This document shows, one piece after another, positions 11,111-24,212 of a stretch of DNA of 64,000 nucleotides; positions within the stretch are counted from its first letter, which is position 1, and every line of letters starts with the position of its first letter. The notes under the pieces were generated by a model that saw only the letters and a list, made by a program, of their open reading frames with translations, was not told the origin of the DNA and searched no databases. A program made the position numbers and the translations under genes. The DNA is from Amblyornis subalaris. Taxonomy: Eukaryota > Chordata > Aves > Passeriformes > Ptilonorhynchidae. The DNA is taken from NCBI GenBank assembly GCA_018881555.1, contig JACAXG010000107.1:434001-498000 (forward strand), given 5' to 3'.

Positions 11111-14100
11111 GTAAGAAAATCACCAAGTATTCCGTTTTTATTTTCAGGGGAGCTTTTGTGGATCTGCAGAAAAATTACTTGTGATGATTAGCAGCTGAAG
11201 TTCTAAATACTGATCTGCAATACTTACGGGAAACCTGTATTTTGGGTTTAGTCATTCACTGTTTACTCCCTGCCCTTTATACTGCAAGAAGTTTTTGTAG
11301 CTCTTCCATGAAAGGTAGTTTTCAAGTGGGTCTCAAATTTCAGCATTTCCATTTATTTTGGGAAAGGGGAAGAACTGAGATTGTGTCTTTAGAAATAAGG
11401 TGACAAAAATTAATCTAATATTTAGTGCAAGACAGTTGAGTTGGATACAAGATGAATTAATTTTGTGCAACTTAAAATCTGCTTTTAAGCTGTTAATAGG
11501 TATTTTAGATATTAATGGTATTTAGACTCTTTATTAGTCTTGGTCAGACTTGCAAATACTGAGGTGCAAAGTGCCACCTCAGCTTCATATTGTACAGATT
11601 CTAGGAGTCCTCAAATCTGAAGCATAAGCACATATTAACAAAATGAAGGTTTCATACAAATTACATGGTTAATTTTTTTTTTTTGGAAGATATCCAAGTC
11701 AGGTATTTTGGAACCTGGACCGGATTGAACCACAGAGTTAGTACAGCAGATCAGACAGTCCCTAAACAGGTGCACTTGATGTGTGTAGTTGTTGGGTGGT
11801 TTGTTTCAGGTTGTGTTTTTCAATTTCAACTTCCCTTGGCTTACTCAGATAGTAAACAAAGCCAGACCAATAAAACTGATGTGTTATGTTAGTGTTCCCA
11901 TTTAACATCTCCAAAGTTTTTGCTTTGGTTTGTTTTTGTGGGGTTTTTTTTTTTTTGTAAAGATGTTGTAGTCTGGTGGTAATCACAGTGTAAGTAGTTA
12001 ATTAGCAGGAAATCTCATTTAAGGTATTTAGTGAAAGGTCATTGTTCATCAAGAAGTGGGAAATAATTAAATTAAAGTAGCTCTGATTTTAAAAATACTA
12101 TGGAATCCAGTACTCCTTGCAGAACTTTGATAGTACCAGAACTAAACTTGTAATTGTAAAAAGGAGTATTTTCCAAAGTGAGTCTCTGAAGAGCTCTGTC
12201 ATGGTAACAGTATATTCTCAGTGTTAAACGTGGTAATTAGTCGAAAAACCTCTTTTCTGAGACACTCTGCTCTTCTAAAGCCCACATGTGAAAAAGGAAG
12301 AGAAAGAGTAGATTCTAGAATTGGACATTTTAGTCCTTGTCTCAGACTTTTTGTGTGTTTTTCCTCATTGGGTACCTCTGATACTTCTACTGGTCAAGGC
12401 ATTTGGGTTTTATGCCTTGTTGTATGACTTCGTTGATATCTTTAAAATGAAGCTGTTTCATCTAGGATTTTATTATGAGCAATTGTGCATCTTATCTGAA
12501 AAAGGATCTTATTGATTTATTTCTGTTGGACAAAATCAGACAACTGATACCAATTGATAATAGATTTTTTAGAAATTATTTTCTCATGGATTTTTATTTA
12601 GCTGCTGTGTATAAAGCATTAATAGAGGAAGGAAATCAACACAAAAGAAAAGGAGTATTCCATAATTGACATCCCTTTTTAAAACAGCTGTTGATTCATC
12701 TTATTAACCTGGGTAATATGCAGAGTAAAACCAAACTAAAAAGGACCTTTTAATCTGGTTAAATTAAAAAGGCCAAATTACATTCACCTTTGGAAGTATT
12801 TTTTATTTAGATTTTGTGCAGTTGATTGTTACTTTTGAAGAGTCAGCCTGTCTGTAACAAGTTGGTACCTACCCATTGAAGGAAAGTGTTGGGTTTAAAT
12901 TTCTGTTTCAAGCTTTGAAGTTGCCGAGGGAGGAAGAATTTTCAATTTCTGGAAGAATGCCTCGGGGTTGTCCCAACGTTTGCACATGTACTTGTTTTCT
13001 TCATCTGCACAGGGTAGCTAAGAGATGGAAATTCACCAATGTACTTCAAAGTAGTATCAGATAATGATTTAATGCTTCAGTGAAGTTTATTATATTACAA
13101 ACTTTTTTTAATTTAAAGAACTATTAGGAATTTGGATGGCTCTCTAGTTCGGACTGGTACGTTTCTGTGTAGATTATTTTTTTTCTTCACTAAAACCAAA
13201 GAGGTGTGGTGATGTGCTTTCAGCCTAGGAAACACNTTGTGCTTCCCTGCCATCTCTGCCTTCTGTTACCTTCTCCAGTGCTGAACTTCCCAGTCCCATA
13301 TTTCTTTTCACCCTGTGGAAAACACAAGAGAAAGACATGCATGTACTTGTTCATTCACTGCTTGCTGCTCACACCTGGCTGGCAGTGTACCCTGATCCCT
13401 GGTTTTCCTCCTGACTCTCCTCACTGCCCCCAGACATCTCTCCTGGCACACAGGGTTGTTTGTAAGGATGATGTTTACAAATGTGGATTGTCAGTGTGTT
13501 CAGTGGCTTCCTTTGCCAGGTGCTGAAAGGGGAGTGTACAGAACATGAATACAGGGGTGGTTATTGACTGTTGACACAAATATTGTGTATTAAATCAGTC
13601 ATAGTTTCCCAGTTTCTCAAAGACTGGGTGGATAACTTTACTGAAAGCTTCACCTGCATTTTGCAAGTGGTGAAGGAACCTCCTTAGAGGTTCTGCCCCT
13701 GTGGAAGTCATTGAGAGCAGTGGCAGTGTGTGTGTAGCAGATGAAGGGTGTGTGTCTCCAATGAGATTACCAGAGATTAGATGACCAGACAGAGCAGACT
13801 TTCAAACATAATCTGTTTAACAGCTTATTCCACTTTTCCCCTTCATTTATCCCATCTGTCTGTTTGCTAAGTAATGTAGATCCTTGCTCAGGTGGACTGT
13901 CAGGAATACTTTCCATTAGATGCATTAACATATGGGCAGAGGTTACCCTGCAGTTCCTGTGATGTGTTTGTAGATATATTGGTTACTTAATAACCATGAA
14001 CTTAGCCTGGTAAAGAGACATTTTTTATCATTGCAAAAATGAAATGAAATGCAGTTTGAGAAATTAAGTTTTACCAATTGTCAAAATACAATACTTCCCT

Positions 14101-14770
14101 AATTTAGGTTTCCCAAAAGTTGAGTGTCCAGGGCTAAACTGGGTAGTGTGGGCTGCTTTCTGCACCCACCACATTCTTCCTACTGATAATAAAGTGAAAA
14201 TCTCCATCCATGGGACAGCTGGTGCAATGTAGGTCAGCTGAGTCACCTTCTTCAGGTGCCTCTCTTCCCTCGAAAAGGATCCAATTATGCCAAGCTTAGA
14301 CTTAAATACCTGACTGGCAGTGCCTAATTTTAGGACAGGTTTCTTGCTGAGTCTTTAATTGGCAGCAGCATTGTCCAGTTGTTACTATTCCAGGGAGGTT
14401 TAGTGTTGAGGCCCCTCATGCTGCTCTGAGTTTTTGTTCCTGGTCATTGATGAAGAAAGTGGTGGCTGTTGTGTTTAGAAAGAAAAGGTCATAGGCACTT
14501 TTTTAAGCACTTGTGATGAAGACAATTGCTGGCAGTTCCTTCTGTAGGAACATCTGGAAATGCAGGTTCATATTGCCGGGTATCTTGGGTTTATCAAACC
14601 TGTCGATGCAATTTAGTACCTTTTTGTAATTAGCATTTGTGGAATAACTTGAGAAATGTTAACTCTATAGCAAAGTGTAAGCATTAAAAGGCAGTGAAAT
14701 GTGCTTGTGTAATCCTCTGTAAAACGATGCATAGAAAATGTATTTAACTTTCCTCTGCCTAAAATTCCAG
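11111..14770 (+). other. UPF2: UPF2 intron (3.7 kb)
   Basis: This is a GT-AG intron (GTAAGA ... AAAATTCCAG). A T-rich run lies near 11940-11955. The plus-strand open frame at 13206-13526 (106 codons, Cys/Pro/Leu-rich) contains an N and is not recognisable. No repeat family could be named. Confidence 0.75.
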
Positions 14771-14891
14771 AAATGTTGCAGTCTCTGGCACAGCGTCCAG
14801 CTCCAGCAAATACAAATCGTGAGCGGCGGCCTCGTTACCAGCATCCGAAGGGAGCACCTAATGCAGATCTAATCTTTAAAACCGGTGGGAG
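14771..14891 (+). CDS. UPF2: UPF2 coding exon G (basic C-terminal tail)
   Basis: After completing a split Glu codon the exon reads MLQSLAQRPAPANTNRERRP and then RYQHPKGAPNADLIFKTGG, leaving AG of an Arg codon. The donor chosen is GTAGGA at 14892. Reading straight on would give AGG then TAG, a stop at 14893-14895, so a simple ORF view would end the protein here. I prefer the splice because the exon at 21056 supplies GAGACGTTGA, which restores the vertebrate ending GGRRR. Confidence 0.93.
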
Positions 14892-17800
14892 GTAGGACAA
14901 TCTTCCTTTAAATGTGGTAATTCTGGTTCTAGGCAAGTAATTACCTTCATAATTGAAACAGATCTCTGTAGTGAGTTCGTTGGGTAGTCGTTTCCATTCT
15001 AAAGCATTCTCTTAAAATGCCAAGCAGTGTTTTGTGCATCTAACAGTGTCTGTCCCTCCTCGACAGTTTGGAAGTCAAAGGATTATTTTTCAGTTGTGAA
15101 ACGGCTGGCAGAATCGGGGCCTCTTTGTAGGGGAAAAGATGGAAGTCTGTTTTCTCAATGACAGGGGGAGAGGATTTTTTTTTTTAGTATCTGCAGAAAT
15201 CCCAATTATGCGCTTTCTGTGTGGTGAATTTGACAGCTATTCCTCTNTATTGATGCCCTGAATGGAAAGTAAACATAGTAAAGGCGGGGAAGGGGGAGGA
15301 GAACTTTCAATTTATGGTGTGCAAGAGCGTACCAAAACCAGCATTAATATGAAAAGAGTCATTCCAGATTGCTTAATAGTAGTTCTGAGGCTTTAGGATG
15401 TGTCTTTTCTCACTCACAGTAAGCTGGCAAATAAACCATTGAATTAGCCCTGCAGCACGAATTTGAATAGACGGGGTTTCAGGTGAAATGCAGACTCGAT
15501 TTAATGTTTCTCTTCTCTTTGCAAGTTCATTTTGAAGGTGGATTGATAGGAGCAGCAGCTGGGAAGGAACAGTTTACCTGCTAATGGGTCTGTCTTCGTA
15601 AACTACAAAGAAGTTAATGTAATATGTTTATCATGTGTTACAGTAGCATTGCAGCTTCTTCATGGTACATATTTTTGGTCGTTTTATAACGTCCTGATGT
15701 TCACTCACTCCACTGAGGCCCCAGATACTGCTTGTACCAAAAAAGAAATTTTTTAAAGAGATTGCAGTTTAAAATAAATGTTTTTTAAAAATGAGCCAGC
15801 TGTAACTCAATAAAATGAACAATGCTTTCCATTTATCTTTTTCATATCACTGTGGGCTAATGCTGTCTNAGGATTACAAACTCTTCAGTTACACTGAATT
15901 GCCATAATACTTGCAGGCATTTTGTAAATAGCTGCAGCTTTCTGTTCTTTCAGGCACAAGGAGCACGCTGCAGTTATTCTTTAAATACAGCAGCCAGACC
16001 AGTAGATGTGATATCTGCATTTTTCTTTCAAATGCATTTCTCTAGAAAACTTTTTATATTCAGACTTTTCAGGGAAAATATAACTTAGGACTTCACTGTG
16101 AAGTAGGTCAGATGTTGTCCAGCAAACAGTTTGAGTAGTGTTTGCTTGTTCAAGTGCCATGCACTTGCAATTCTGATGTAGTTTTGTATTATGTAATTTA
16201 CTCTTTGTTCCTTTTAATCCATAAGCTCCTTGGAACAGAGACCAGGAAGTTTGTTTTAGCAGGTATATTTTATTTGTTGTGTACTGCAATGCTCTGCCTG
16301 GCAGTCACGCATCGGTTGAGCCATCTCAGCCTGCAGTAAGGGAATGTTGCTTATCTTAACTCCAACTGAAAGAAATTAAAGCAGAGATTTATTTCTTGGA
16401 GCCTGTGGTTCACCATTGGCTTCCCACTGGCATAGATTGTCTGTTGCTTATGTCTTTAGAGCCTCTGATTTACAGGATATATTGAAAATTCTCATGACTT
16501 TGAAGGGTGCACTGCAGTCTCTGCCCAGCCCACCCTCATGCTTTGTTAAGAAGTTACCCTGTGGTTACTGAGGACACTGGAGTATCTTGCTGAGAGCAAA
16601 TACGAACTGAGCTGTTAATTTTAATATCTGTTTAGAGAAGGTTTCACATTCCTCGATGGAAGAACCAGTGTGTGTAACACAGATGTTATCACTTCCATAA
16701 GTGTCCTGTGTTTTGGTGCTGCTTCTTTGAACGTGAGCACGACTGATGTGTTATTTCTTGCAAAAAACCCTCAAACTTAGTGGAAGTAATAATTTGTTAC
16801 TTTCTTTAAGGTGTGCAGCTTCTTTTTTTTTTAATTTCCTGAGGTTAGGGATAATCTGAGCATGAAAATCTCCTGGTTATTCCACTGTAATGTACAATGT
16901 GACAGGTTCTGGTAGCCAAGGTAGGGAGGAGGCCTTTTGTGCATTTCAGGTAGTGTTAAGAGTAGAGAAATGGATTTGTTATTTTTACCTTTGCTTTTGT
17001 ATTGTAAACATGTCCTAAGCATTGTGTTTCAAGCACCTTTTAGGAAGTTAAATCCAAATCTACCTATTGTAACAGTCTGTTTCATAAATTAATGAAATTG
17101 GGTTCTTCCATATAATTTTGGCCTTGAACAACTGGATCTCGCTAAGAAATTAGCCTTATATATGTTTTTAAAAAAAGAGAAATCTTTTGCAGTTTTTACT
17201 TTATTTCTCCTCAGGAACGTCCTNGTTCTGTACTAAAGTAAGTGCAGAGAGATTTACAGGCTCTGTCAGATTTCTTATTATTTAGTATATGTGCAAAATG
17301 CTGGTTCAAAAATTGGAGCTTATTCCTGTTTGTTTGGAATTGCCTGCTTGTATTGCCTCAGGTTTGGAGACNTGCTAATCCTGTAAGGAGGAGATTCTTT
17401 CTGGGACTCGTACATTTAAGGCTGACTGGCCTTAAAGATAATTTACTGTGACTCCATTAAAAGTAGGGTTCCTTGATTTGCTTCAGCAGAACTGGGAAGA
17501 CAACAATTTTCTTTCTTGCCTCCAGTTCTGTAGCATTTGTGTGTTAAGAGAAGACTTTGACTCTCAGGTTATTAAACTGCTNTCTTCAGGAAACAAAATC
17601 TACTAAAGTAAATTTTTTTTGTGATGGGATTATCATAAAAATAGACTTTTACAGTTATGAACAGCCTCTTAAAAATAAAGTGGTTTTCCTTTGTTTAAAG
17701 AGGATTGAGATCCATTAAATGGTTTGGTTTTAAAAGTGAAATGAAAATAACCACATGATATAAAATCTGTTTCAAAACATTGATTACCAAGAAAGAAATA

Positions 17801-20800
17801 ATTACAGGGGAAAATTTGACTATTGAGAAGCAGGGCCTTGCCAGGGAGTTTATCTTGTTAAACCTCTCCTTGTTAAAAGCAGTAACCTCAAAACTTGCTG
17901 CTGTTTTGAAAGTATAGTAAAGAGAGGCCTGCCTGTGTCCAAAGTCCTCCTGGGGATGCAGGTGTAAGTAGGCAAATAAATCATATTCAAGTGAAGTGGT
18001 GATTTTAGGTCTACTGTTCACATCTGACTCCTATTTGTCTTTAACCCATTTAGTAAAGAAAAATGAAGCATAAGGTAATAACAGGATGCTGGGGTTTTAT
18101 TAGCTAAATATTCTCATCATAAAGTGTATTGCATTAATGCTGAAAAATCAGAGTATGGGTAATAAGGAAAAATGTGAATATAACATGATTTCCTGTTTCA
18201 GCTACTGGACCAACACAAGTCATACATCACCTGTCATGTAGCTGATGCACTGACAATACTCTAATTTTGAAGCTTTGAATTCACTTCTCACTGAGCTGAG
18301 CCTTTCAAACACAGCTGAGAAATTCCAACCCCCTTTTCAGCTGTTTCTTGGAAGGAAAGCAAAGGGAGGAATCTGGGAGAGGGGCTTCAAATCCTGCAGC
18401 TTCTTCTGGTGGACTGCACTGGAGCTGAACAAAAAAGAATAAGAAAAGCCTCAGGTGTTTGCCTTGGCAGGGTGGTGCATGTTGAGCTCTGCAAATTAAG
18501 TGTGAGTCTAACCCAGACAGCAGAGCTGGAGAGAAACCTGGTCACAGTTACAGTTTAGAGGGAATGGAAGGCAAAATTGTATTAATTAGCTATGCTGAAT
18601 TAGAAAGACTCTTGTGTTTGAAAAGGTTCTTCCAATATAAACAAGTACCACCTACCAAAGCTCCCTGCAGCTTTGTGGCCCTCTGGAAACCAAATACCAA
18701 TCCCCAAAACACCTTCCTGCTCCCAGCCTACTCTGCACACTGACTTTGGTTTCACTTTGTTCAGAGCATTTTATTTTTGGTGAACAGGTGAGATTATAAA
18801 ATAACTTGGACAAGTTTCTCTTACTCAGGCAAGTCCAGCTTTTGTGGTTTATTTGAATTTCTGATATTCACAATATGGAAGTGGATAAGTCAGATTTGTT
18901 AGGAAATTAGTGGGCACCTTGGTGTTTCCTGTTTCTTGTTCTTGGTTTTGGTTAACATGATTAGGCAAGANAGAGAACAAAGAGCATCAAAGCTGAGATT
19001 AGTCATGAAAAGCAAAGCATGAAGGAGTTGGGACNGGAGTTGTTTGGAGCTGGAAGTTTGTGAGGAGATTTACGAAGAAATGCAGCACTGCAGAAATGCA
19101 GAGTGTTGTGGATTGGAGAACATGAGGGGATTAGGAAGAAGTGTGAAATCCAACTTCAAAGGTATCACATGTTAAGAAATAAGGTGATTTTTGTGATCTT
19201 GTGATGTCAGCAACATGCAGAAAGGAGTTGATTATTGNTATTCTCCTGGGCACTTCTCAGTTTAAGCTGCAATGTTGCTTTGCTGACTGAGCTCTCCCAG
19301 CTTCACACGTGCAATGGATTTGTGATTATTTCATAGCCTATGGTGTGATGCTTCTGTGTGCTTTCATGGCTTCCAGTTTTTCACTCCAGCCGTGATTTGG
19401 CTCANGAGGCTCTGTGTATTTCTGTGTCACATGTAGGCAGTGTTAAAGTTCAGCAGTAGCGTGAGAAGCCAACTGTATGAATTGTATCCAAATTAATAAC
19501 TGTGTCAGTGGCAGGAAGGGGAGTGTGGGAGGGGAATGCAAAAAATTGATTCATTTTACACANAGAGCTCAAGATAGTTTTAATTACGACTGTGTACTGA
19601 GTTTGACCTTGCCCAATACAGGTTTGGATCAAGTTTACTAGTTTGGGCACAAGTGTGAAATACCTGGTTTGGGAAAAACTGCTGCTACTACTGTTTTTGG
19701 CAGCAGCACCTTCCTGTAATCCCCTGAAACAGGGATCTGCCACCAGTCTGCCCTGGCAGCTGCTGCTCTGGGTGAGAGTCCTTTTGACCAAGTTAGGCTG
19801 GGACTGGCTGCACGTCTNTCTCTCCTTCTCTCCCCGTTAGCAGTAGAATTATTTTTTAAGAGGAGATGAAGAGGTTGAAGCATGATCCTGCAATTCAATG
19901 ATGTTTCTCCTCGGTTGTAACATTCTGCAAGTGAGATGTCAGTATACTAAATAAATCAAAGTTAATGTTCCTTTTTATTGAAAGCACGTGGCAGTGTTCC
20001 TGATAATAACTGCCACAAAGAACTGGAATATTACATTATGTAACACTAAAAGGTGGTTAAAACCAAATAATAGAAGCACTACTGCAGTGAGTTCTAGTGA
20101 TGCATCAACTCGAGACTTCCTGGCAAAAATNCACAGTGTGTTTAAGTAAAACACACAAATACTGGATATCAAAACAAAGCAACACATACAGATACAAAAT
20201 TACTGTGAAAGCTTCATCTGGTACANGAGATGCAGATGTTACTCTGTCCACTTAGCACATTTGTAACATTTTTCTTGCAATATCTTNAGTAAAAANCAGG
20301 TTTAGATGAAATGACTGTTCAACAAACACTGGAAGTTTATGCACTGATGTAAAGAAACATGAACTGTTGTGTTTACATTGTGAAAACCTGGGTGTGTAGC
20401 TCTGGAGCTTTCTTGGAATTGTAAATGTTGAAGTTTACTTTGCTGTGTATTATTAATTTTAACTTAGAGCCTAGAAATCGGCTGAGAACGAGCCCAGGTA
20501 CAGTAACTGCAGCTGTGCTGAAGTTAGTGACACTGGGGTGGCATTACCCTGGATTGCCTTGGTCTTGTTCAACCCCCTGCCTGCAAACTGGTGTCATTCT
20601 TCAATGCATTTGTATGTTCTTAAGAGAGTTAAATGTGACTTATTGTGGGTAGGGATGTGTTTCATGAACAAGATTGCATTTTAATGAAACTGTCGACTCT
20701 TAAAAAAGTTCTAACCAATTATTTGTCTGTTACAAAAGAAAGCCTTTTGTAGCATTTCTGNAGAACTTCTAAGCATTAAGAAACTGCACAGAAAGATGAA

Positions 20801-21055
20801 AGCTATTTACAATAACTCATTTTTTCGACAAACTCACAGCTGTGTGCTTCGGTAGTTCAGCACCTCCTCGGGGAGGATAAGGTGCAGATTATCCCCCTTC
20901 TTTTGTCTGGTGTGGCCTTTTGAAATGTTTGTGCAGAAAACAGAAATACNTAACTTTGTGTGAGAGGGTAAAAGAGCATCAGAATGACTGGCAGCTGCTT
21001 TCAGTGTTTTGGGCACCTCAGACTGAACCGTTTCCTTTCTCCGCTCTTCCCGCAG
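14892..21055 (+). other. UPF2: UPF2 last intron (6.2 kb)
   Basis: This is a long intron between the penultimate exon and the 10-base coding part of the last exon. It has donor GTAGGA and acceptor CTCTTCCCGCAG. I found no CR1 copy in it. Open frames at 17695-18021 (-) and 19450-19898 (-) have no recognisable similarity. Several AATAAA hexamers lie inside, for example near 15773 and 19949, so intronic polyadenylation is conceivable but unsupported. Confidence 0.75.
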
Positions 21056-21065
21056 GAGACGTTGA
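21056..21065 (+). CDS. UPF2: UPF2 last coding exon (10 coding bases, stop TGA)
   Basis: Joined to the AG left by the previous exon, the bases GAGACGTTGA read AGG AGA CGT TGA, that is Arg-Arg-Arg-stop. This matches the triple-arginine end of vertebrate UPF2 as I know it. The acceptor CCTTTCTCCGCTCTTCCCGCAG is strong, with a long pyrimidine tract. The stop codon lies in the terminal exon, so the normal transcript has no downstream exon junction and should not be a target of the pathway that UPF2 serves. Confidence 0.88.
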
Positions 21066-22280
21066 TCCAGCCGCCAGTGTCATTTCATTAGGTCCTGTAT
21101 CTCTGGTGTTGTGGAGTCCTCCAGCGATTCAACGAGAGCAGTGGACACATCTCAGCATGTCAGTCTAGAGCGTTCAGAACCGAAACCTGGGACAGGCTGG
21201 GGCCGTGGGGCACGAAGAGCAGCCTCCCCTCTCCCCCCCCACTCCCCCAAAAAAAGCTTTTTGTTATGGGAACCGCGTTGAGGGTTAATCTTCTCATAGG
21301 AGCAGAAGTGAACGAACGAGGTGGTGAACTTGACCTGCGAGCAGCTCGGTGAGCGCAGGGATCAGCCTGGAGTTCAGACGGATTACACTGGAACGGGAAA
21401 GGCCTTTGGCAGCTCAGCGTGCAGGAAACAAAGCTCTGAACTCGCCGCAAGTTCCGTTATCTCCGACTCGAGCACTTGGTGTTGGAAGGATGTTCTTTGG
21501 GGGCTGCAGATCTACAGTAGAGAAACGTAGAGCAAANGGCAGAATCCAGAAGACAACCCTGACGAGTAGGAGAACTTCTCAAACACTCCTCAGCNAGGAC
21601 ATTCTTGGTTAAGGAAGAGCCTTTTGCTGCCAGATGCGCAAGAAAGGGGGTGGGGAGGGGTGAAAAACTGAAGAGCCAAGGAGGTAAAATGTCTGTTAAG
21701 GTTTAAAATAGAAAGTGAAGTTGAAGAACAAGGGGTGTTGACTCGTACTGCTTGGAACAGCCTGACACCAGCCTAAGGACAGGGATATAGTTGAGCCCAT
21801 TGTATGTATCATTGAAAACCAAAACGTGCCAGTCAGCATAACAGGAGGATGTCAAGGAGTGGATCCAAATGTTTTGTTGATCTTCATGGGTTGATAAGCC
21901 TCTGTGTCTATTGAAACAAACAAAAAGTTTAAAAAAAAAAAAGATTTAAGTCTGGAAACAAGTAGAATTTTTATTTTTTTTCTAAGTAGAAATGAGGTTT
22001 CTTGGTCTGTTTCTGACAATCTGTTATTTATTAGCATAGGGTTTTGTTTGCTTTCAGGTAGAGGTAGTTCATTGAGTTAAGGAGCCCATCTGTATGTTAC
22101 TACTAATTCTTTTTTCTAGCTCTTTTAAAATCCTTTTTACCACTGGTTTTGGTTTCTGCATGTAGGAAGAGAGACTTGTAAAATTGTAACATTTCATACA
22201 GAAATGCCGCCNGATCTTCACCAGCTTCAGAAATCTGACCTTTGCCAATGCTGCAATAAAGTGTTGTAATTTAGAGTCGG
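21066..22280 (+). other. UPF2: UPF2 3' untranslated region
   Basis: This is the sequence after the TGA in the terminal exon. The first 500 bases hold more CpG dinucleotides than the flanking introns, for example around 21280-21480, and the rest is AT-rich. No AATAAA occurs until 22255, which would give a 3' UTR of about 1.2 kb, a reasonable length for this gene. Overlapping open frames on both strands (21160-21612, 22069-22452) are not recognisable proteins. The distal end is an inference; longer forms could use hexamers at 22672, 22806 or 22876. Confidence 0.65.
22255..22260 (+). terminator. UPF2: Candidate UPF2 polyadenylation signal
   Basis: This is the first AATAAA downstream of the UPF2 stop codon. 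It is followed within 40 bases by GT-rich sequence (GTGTTGT, then CGGTGTCTGTC), which resembles a downstream cleavage element. Later AATAAA copies at about 22672, 22806 and 22876 are alternatives. Confidence 0.55.
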
Positions 22281-22947
22281 TGTCTGTCTCTTGACATTCA
22301 CTTTGTTCTTTGAAATGATGTTTTGAAGGGTTTGTGGTGTATCGTGGGCTGTAGTTCAGACAGGAATTCCACGTCTTTGATTCAAGTCTTATGTGATTCT
22401 TTTCGTATCGTTTTCTTTCCACATGAAATTCATGGGTATGTTTATTAATCACATTTGTAACTCTGAGCTCCTCCAGGAATGTCTCCTACACCAATATGAC
22501 CATATCCACTGGTCAGATGTAATTTCCACTTCCCCCAAGAACAGTGCCTACCAATTCCTAATAGCAAATTAAGCATCTAATTGTGGTTCAGACTAAAGTC
22601 AGCTTCCTTTTCTCAACATGCTGCTTAGTTTCAAAAGCATTTAATTTATCCAGATCGAGTAACTGCATAAAAATAAAACATTAGCTCTGTTTTGTATGTG
22701 TCAATCCAATGCAGGGGATGGAATTGGGATCAATGGAAATATCTTTATAAAATTATTTGCTAAAAATAGTTCGGGGTGAGCTGGGGATTTTCCTAGCTCT
22801 AGGCTGAAATAAAGAAACAGTTCAGTGAAACCTTTCGAAGTTTAATTTTAAAATTAATTATTCTAGTGTTGTACTGAATAAAAACCTCAAAGATCACTGT
22901 GAATAAAACAATCAGGGTTGAATTTGTATGGGAACAAACTTTTTAGT

Positions 22948-23190
22948 GGGGCCTGTTGCAGTAGGACAAGGGGTGATGGTTGTAAACTAAAAGAGGGTTG
23001 ACTTAGATTTGATATAGGGAAGAAATTTTTTACAGCNAGGGTGGTGAGACACTGGCACAGGTTTCCCAGAGAGGTGGCAGATGCCCCATCCCTGGAAACA
23101 TTCAAGATTGAATGCTGTCCCTGCTCATTGCAGGACATCTGAACTGGGTGACCTTTAGAGGGCCTTTCCATCCCAAACCGTTCCATGATA
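22948..23190 (+). mobile_element. CR1 LINE fragment (3' end, internally deleted)
   Basis: The segment reads GTAGGACAAGGGGTGATGG, AAGAAATTTTTTACAG, GTTTCCCAGAGAGGTGGCAG and GATGCCCCATCCCTGGAAAC, in the order of the CR1 ORF2 end and 3' UTR. It then skips part of the usual tail and ends near CCCAAACCGTTCCATGATA. The gap after the ATTCAAGATTG stretch shows an internal deletion. It lies about 0.7 kb past the candidate UPF2 polyadenylation site, in the same orientation. Confidence 0.9.
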
Positions 23191-24096
23191 CACAGAAAAA
23201 ACCCCAAATTTGCATCCTGTTTATTCTTTGCTTTCCCATTTGCTGACCCCACACCTCAGTGGTGTGGCTGGGTGCTGCCCTGCTGTTTGCACAGCAGTTC
23301 CACCACCTGAGCCAGGTGCAGGTTGTTGCTGCAGGGATTGTGTGGCTCCCTCTCATGTAGTTAGACTCCTTTGCCTTCCTTTAAGGAGTGTTTAATTAAA
23401 ATGGTTGGGTATGCAGCCTGGGATTGATACAGGAACAGGGGAATAGCCTCTGTTTTGGTCAGTGTGTGTTACCTATTAGTATTGCTGCTTTACCCAGATT
23501 ACGGGATGTTATTTTAATGAATGAAATTATGTTTCATGTTGTTGCTTCTCTTTCCCTGCAGTGCAGTGACCCACAGGTGTGTCAGGTCACTGGGGAAGTC
23601 ATCCCAAATTCAACCTGTGGCACTTTGATGGGGCAGAGGATGTTCCTTGGGAAGTGTTTCCCATGGCATTTCTGCAGTAGTGTTCCTGAGCATGCAAGGA
23701 AGGAGTTAAGCCTAGGAAAACATATGTAGATGAAGGAGAAACTGTTCNGTGTCCTTGATTATGTAAAAGATCTGTGTTATCTTATCATTCTGTGGAAAGA
23801 ATTTGGGCTAAAGTCAGGCCCTGGCATTCGGAGTTGTGTCTTCACTGACGTGAGGTTCCTTGAGCTGCCTCTCTGACAGACAGAAAGTTGTTGTAGGTTT
23901 GTACTCAACAGTTGTGCCTCAGTTTTTGATGGCAATTTTACTTCCCACATCTCTCAAGCCCCTAAAACTCAAGGCAGGAACTTGAGGGAATGAAGTCCTT
24001 CCCATCATAGGAGACAGGTTTGTGACCACCTGAGGAACCTGAATATGCCAAAGTCCGTGGCACCCTATAGGATGTGTCTGAGGGCATCCCAGTCTC

Positions 24097-24212
24097 CTGG
24101 GAAGGGGCTCTGAGCAGCCTGGTCTAGCGGGAGGTGTCCCCGCCCATGGCAAGGGGTTGGAATGAGATGANCTTTAAGGTCCCTCCCAACNGAACCCATT
24201 CCATGATTTATG
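24097..24212 (+). mobile_element. CR1 LINE 3' fragment
   Basis: GGGGCTCTGAGCAGCCTGGT, GGTGTCCCCGCCCATGGCA and GGGGTTGGAATGAGATGA follow the conserved CR1 3' untranslated region, ending in a decayed CCATTCCATGATTTA tail. This is a short, 5'-truncated copy with no coding potential. It contains two ambiguous bases. Confidence 0.88.

Larger units (their letters stand above)
1..22280 (+). other. UPF2: UPF2 gene, 3' part (last eight coding exons and 3' UTR)
   Basis: This span is the 3' portion of the gene for regulator of nonsense transcripts 2. UPF2 is a mostly cytoplasmic scaffold that links UPF3B on exon-junction complexes to the helicase UPF1 in nonsense-mediated mRNA decay. Eight exons at 1381, 3673, 4591, 5594, 6377, 10969, 14771 and 21056 join in frame through GT-AG introns and give 322 C-terminal residues. 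Human UPF2 is 1272 residues, so the window should start near residue 951. The translation follows vertebrate UPF2 closely with no frameshift or internal stop. The right-hand end is placed just past the first AATAAA (22255) in the 3' UTR and is an inference. The gene begins off the left edge. Confidence 0.95.

Noticed and set aside
14893..14895. TAG as the genuine end of UPF2
   Set aside because: It lies directly behind a usable donor, and the exon at 21056 restores the family's GGRRR ending with a strong acceptor. It is kept only as the stop of an intron-retained form.
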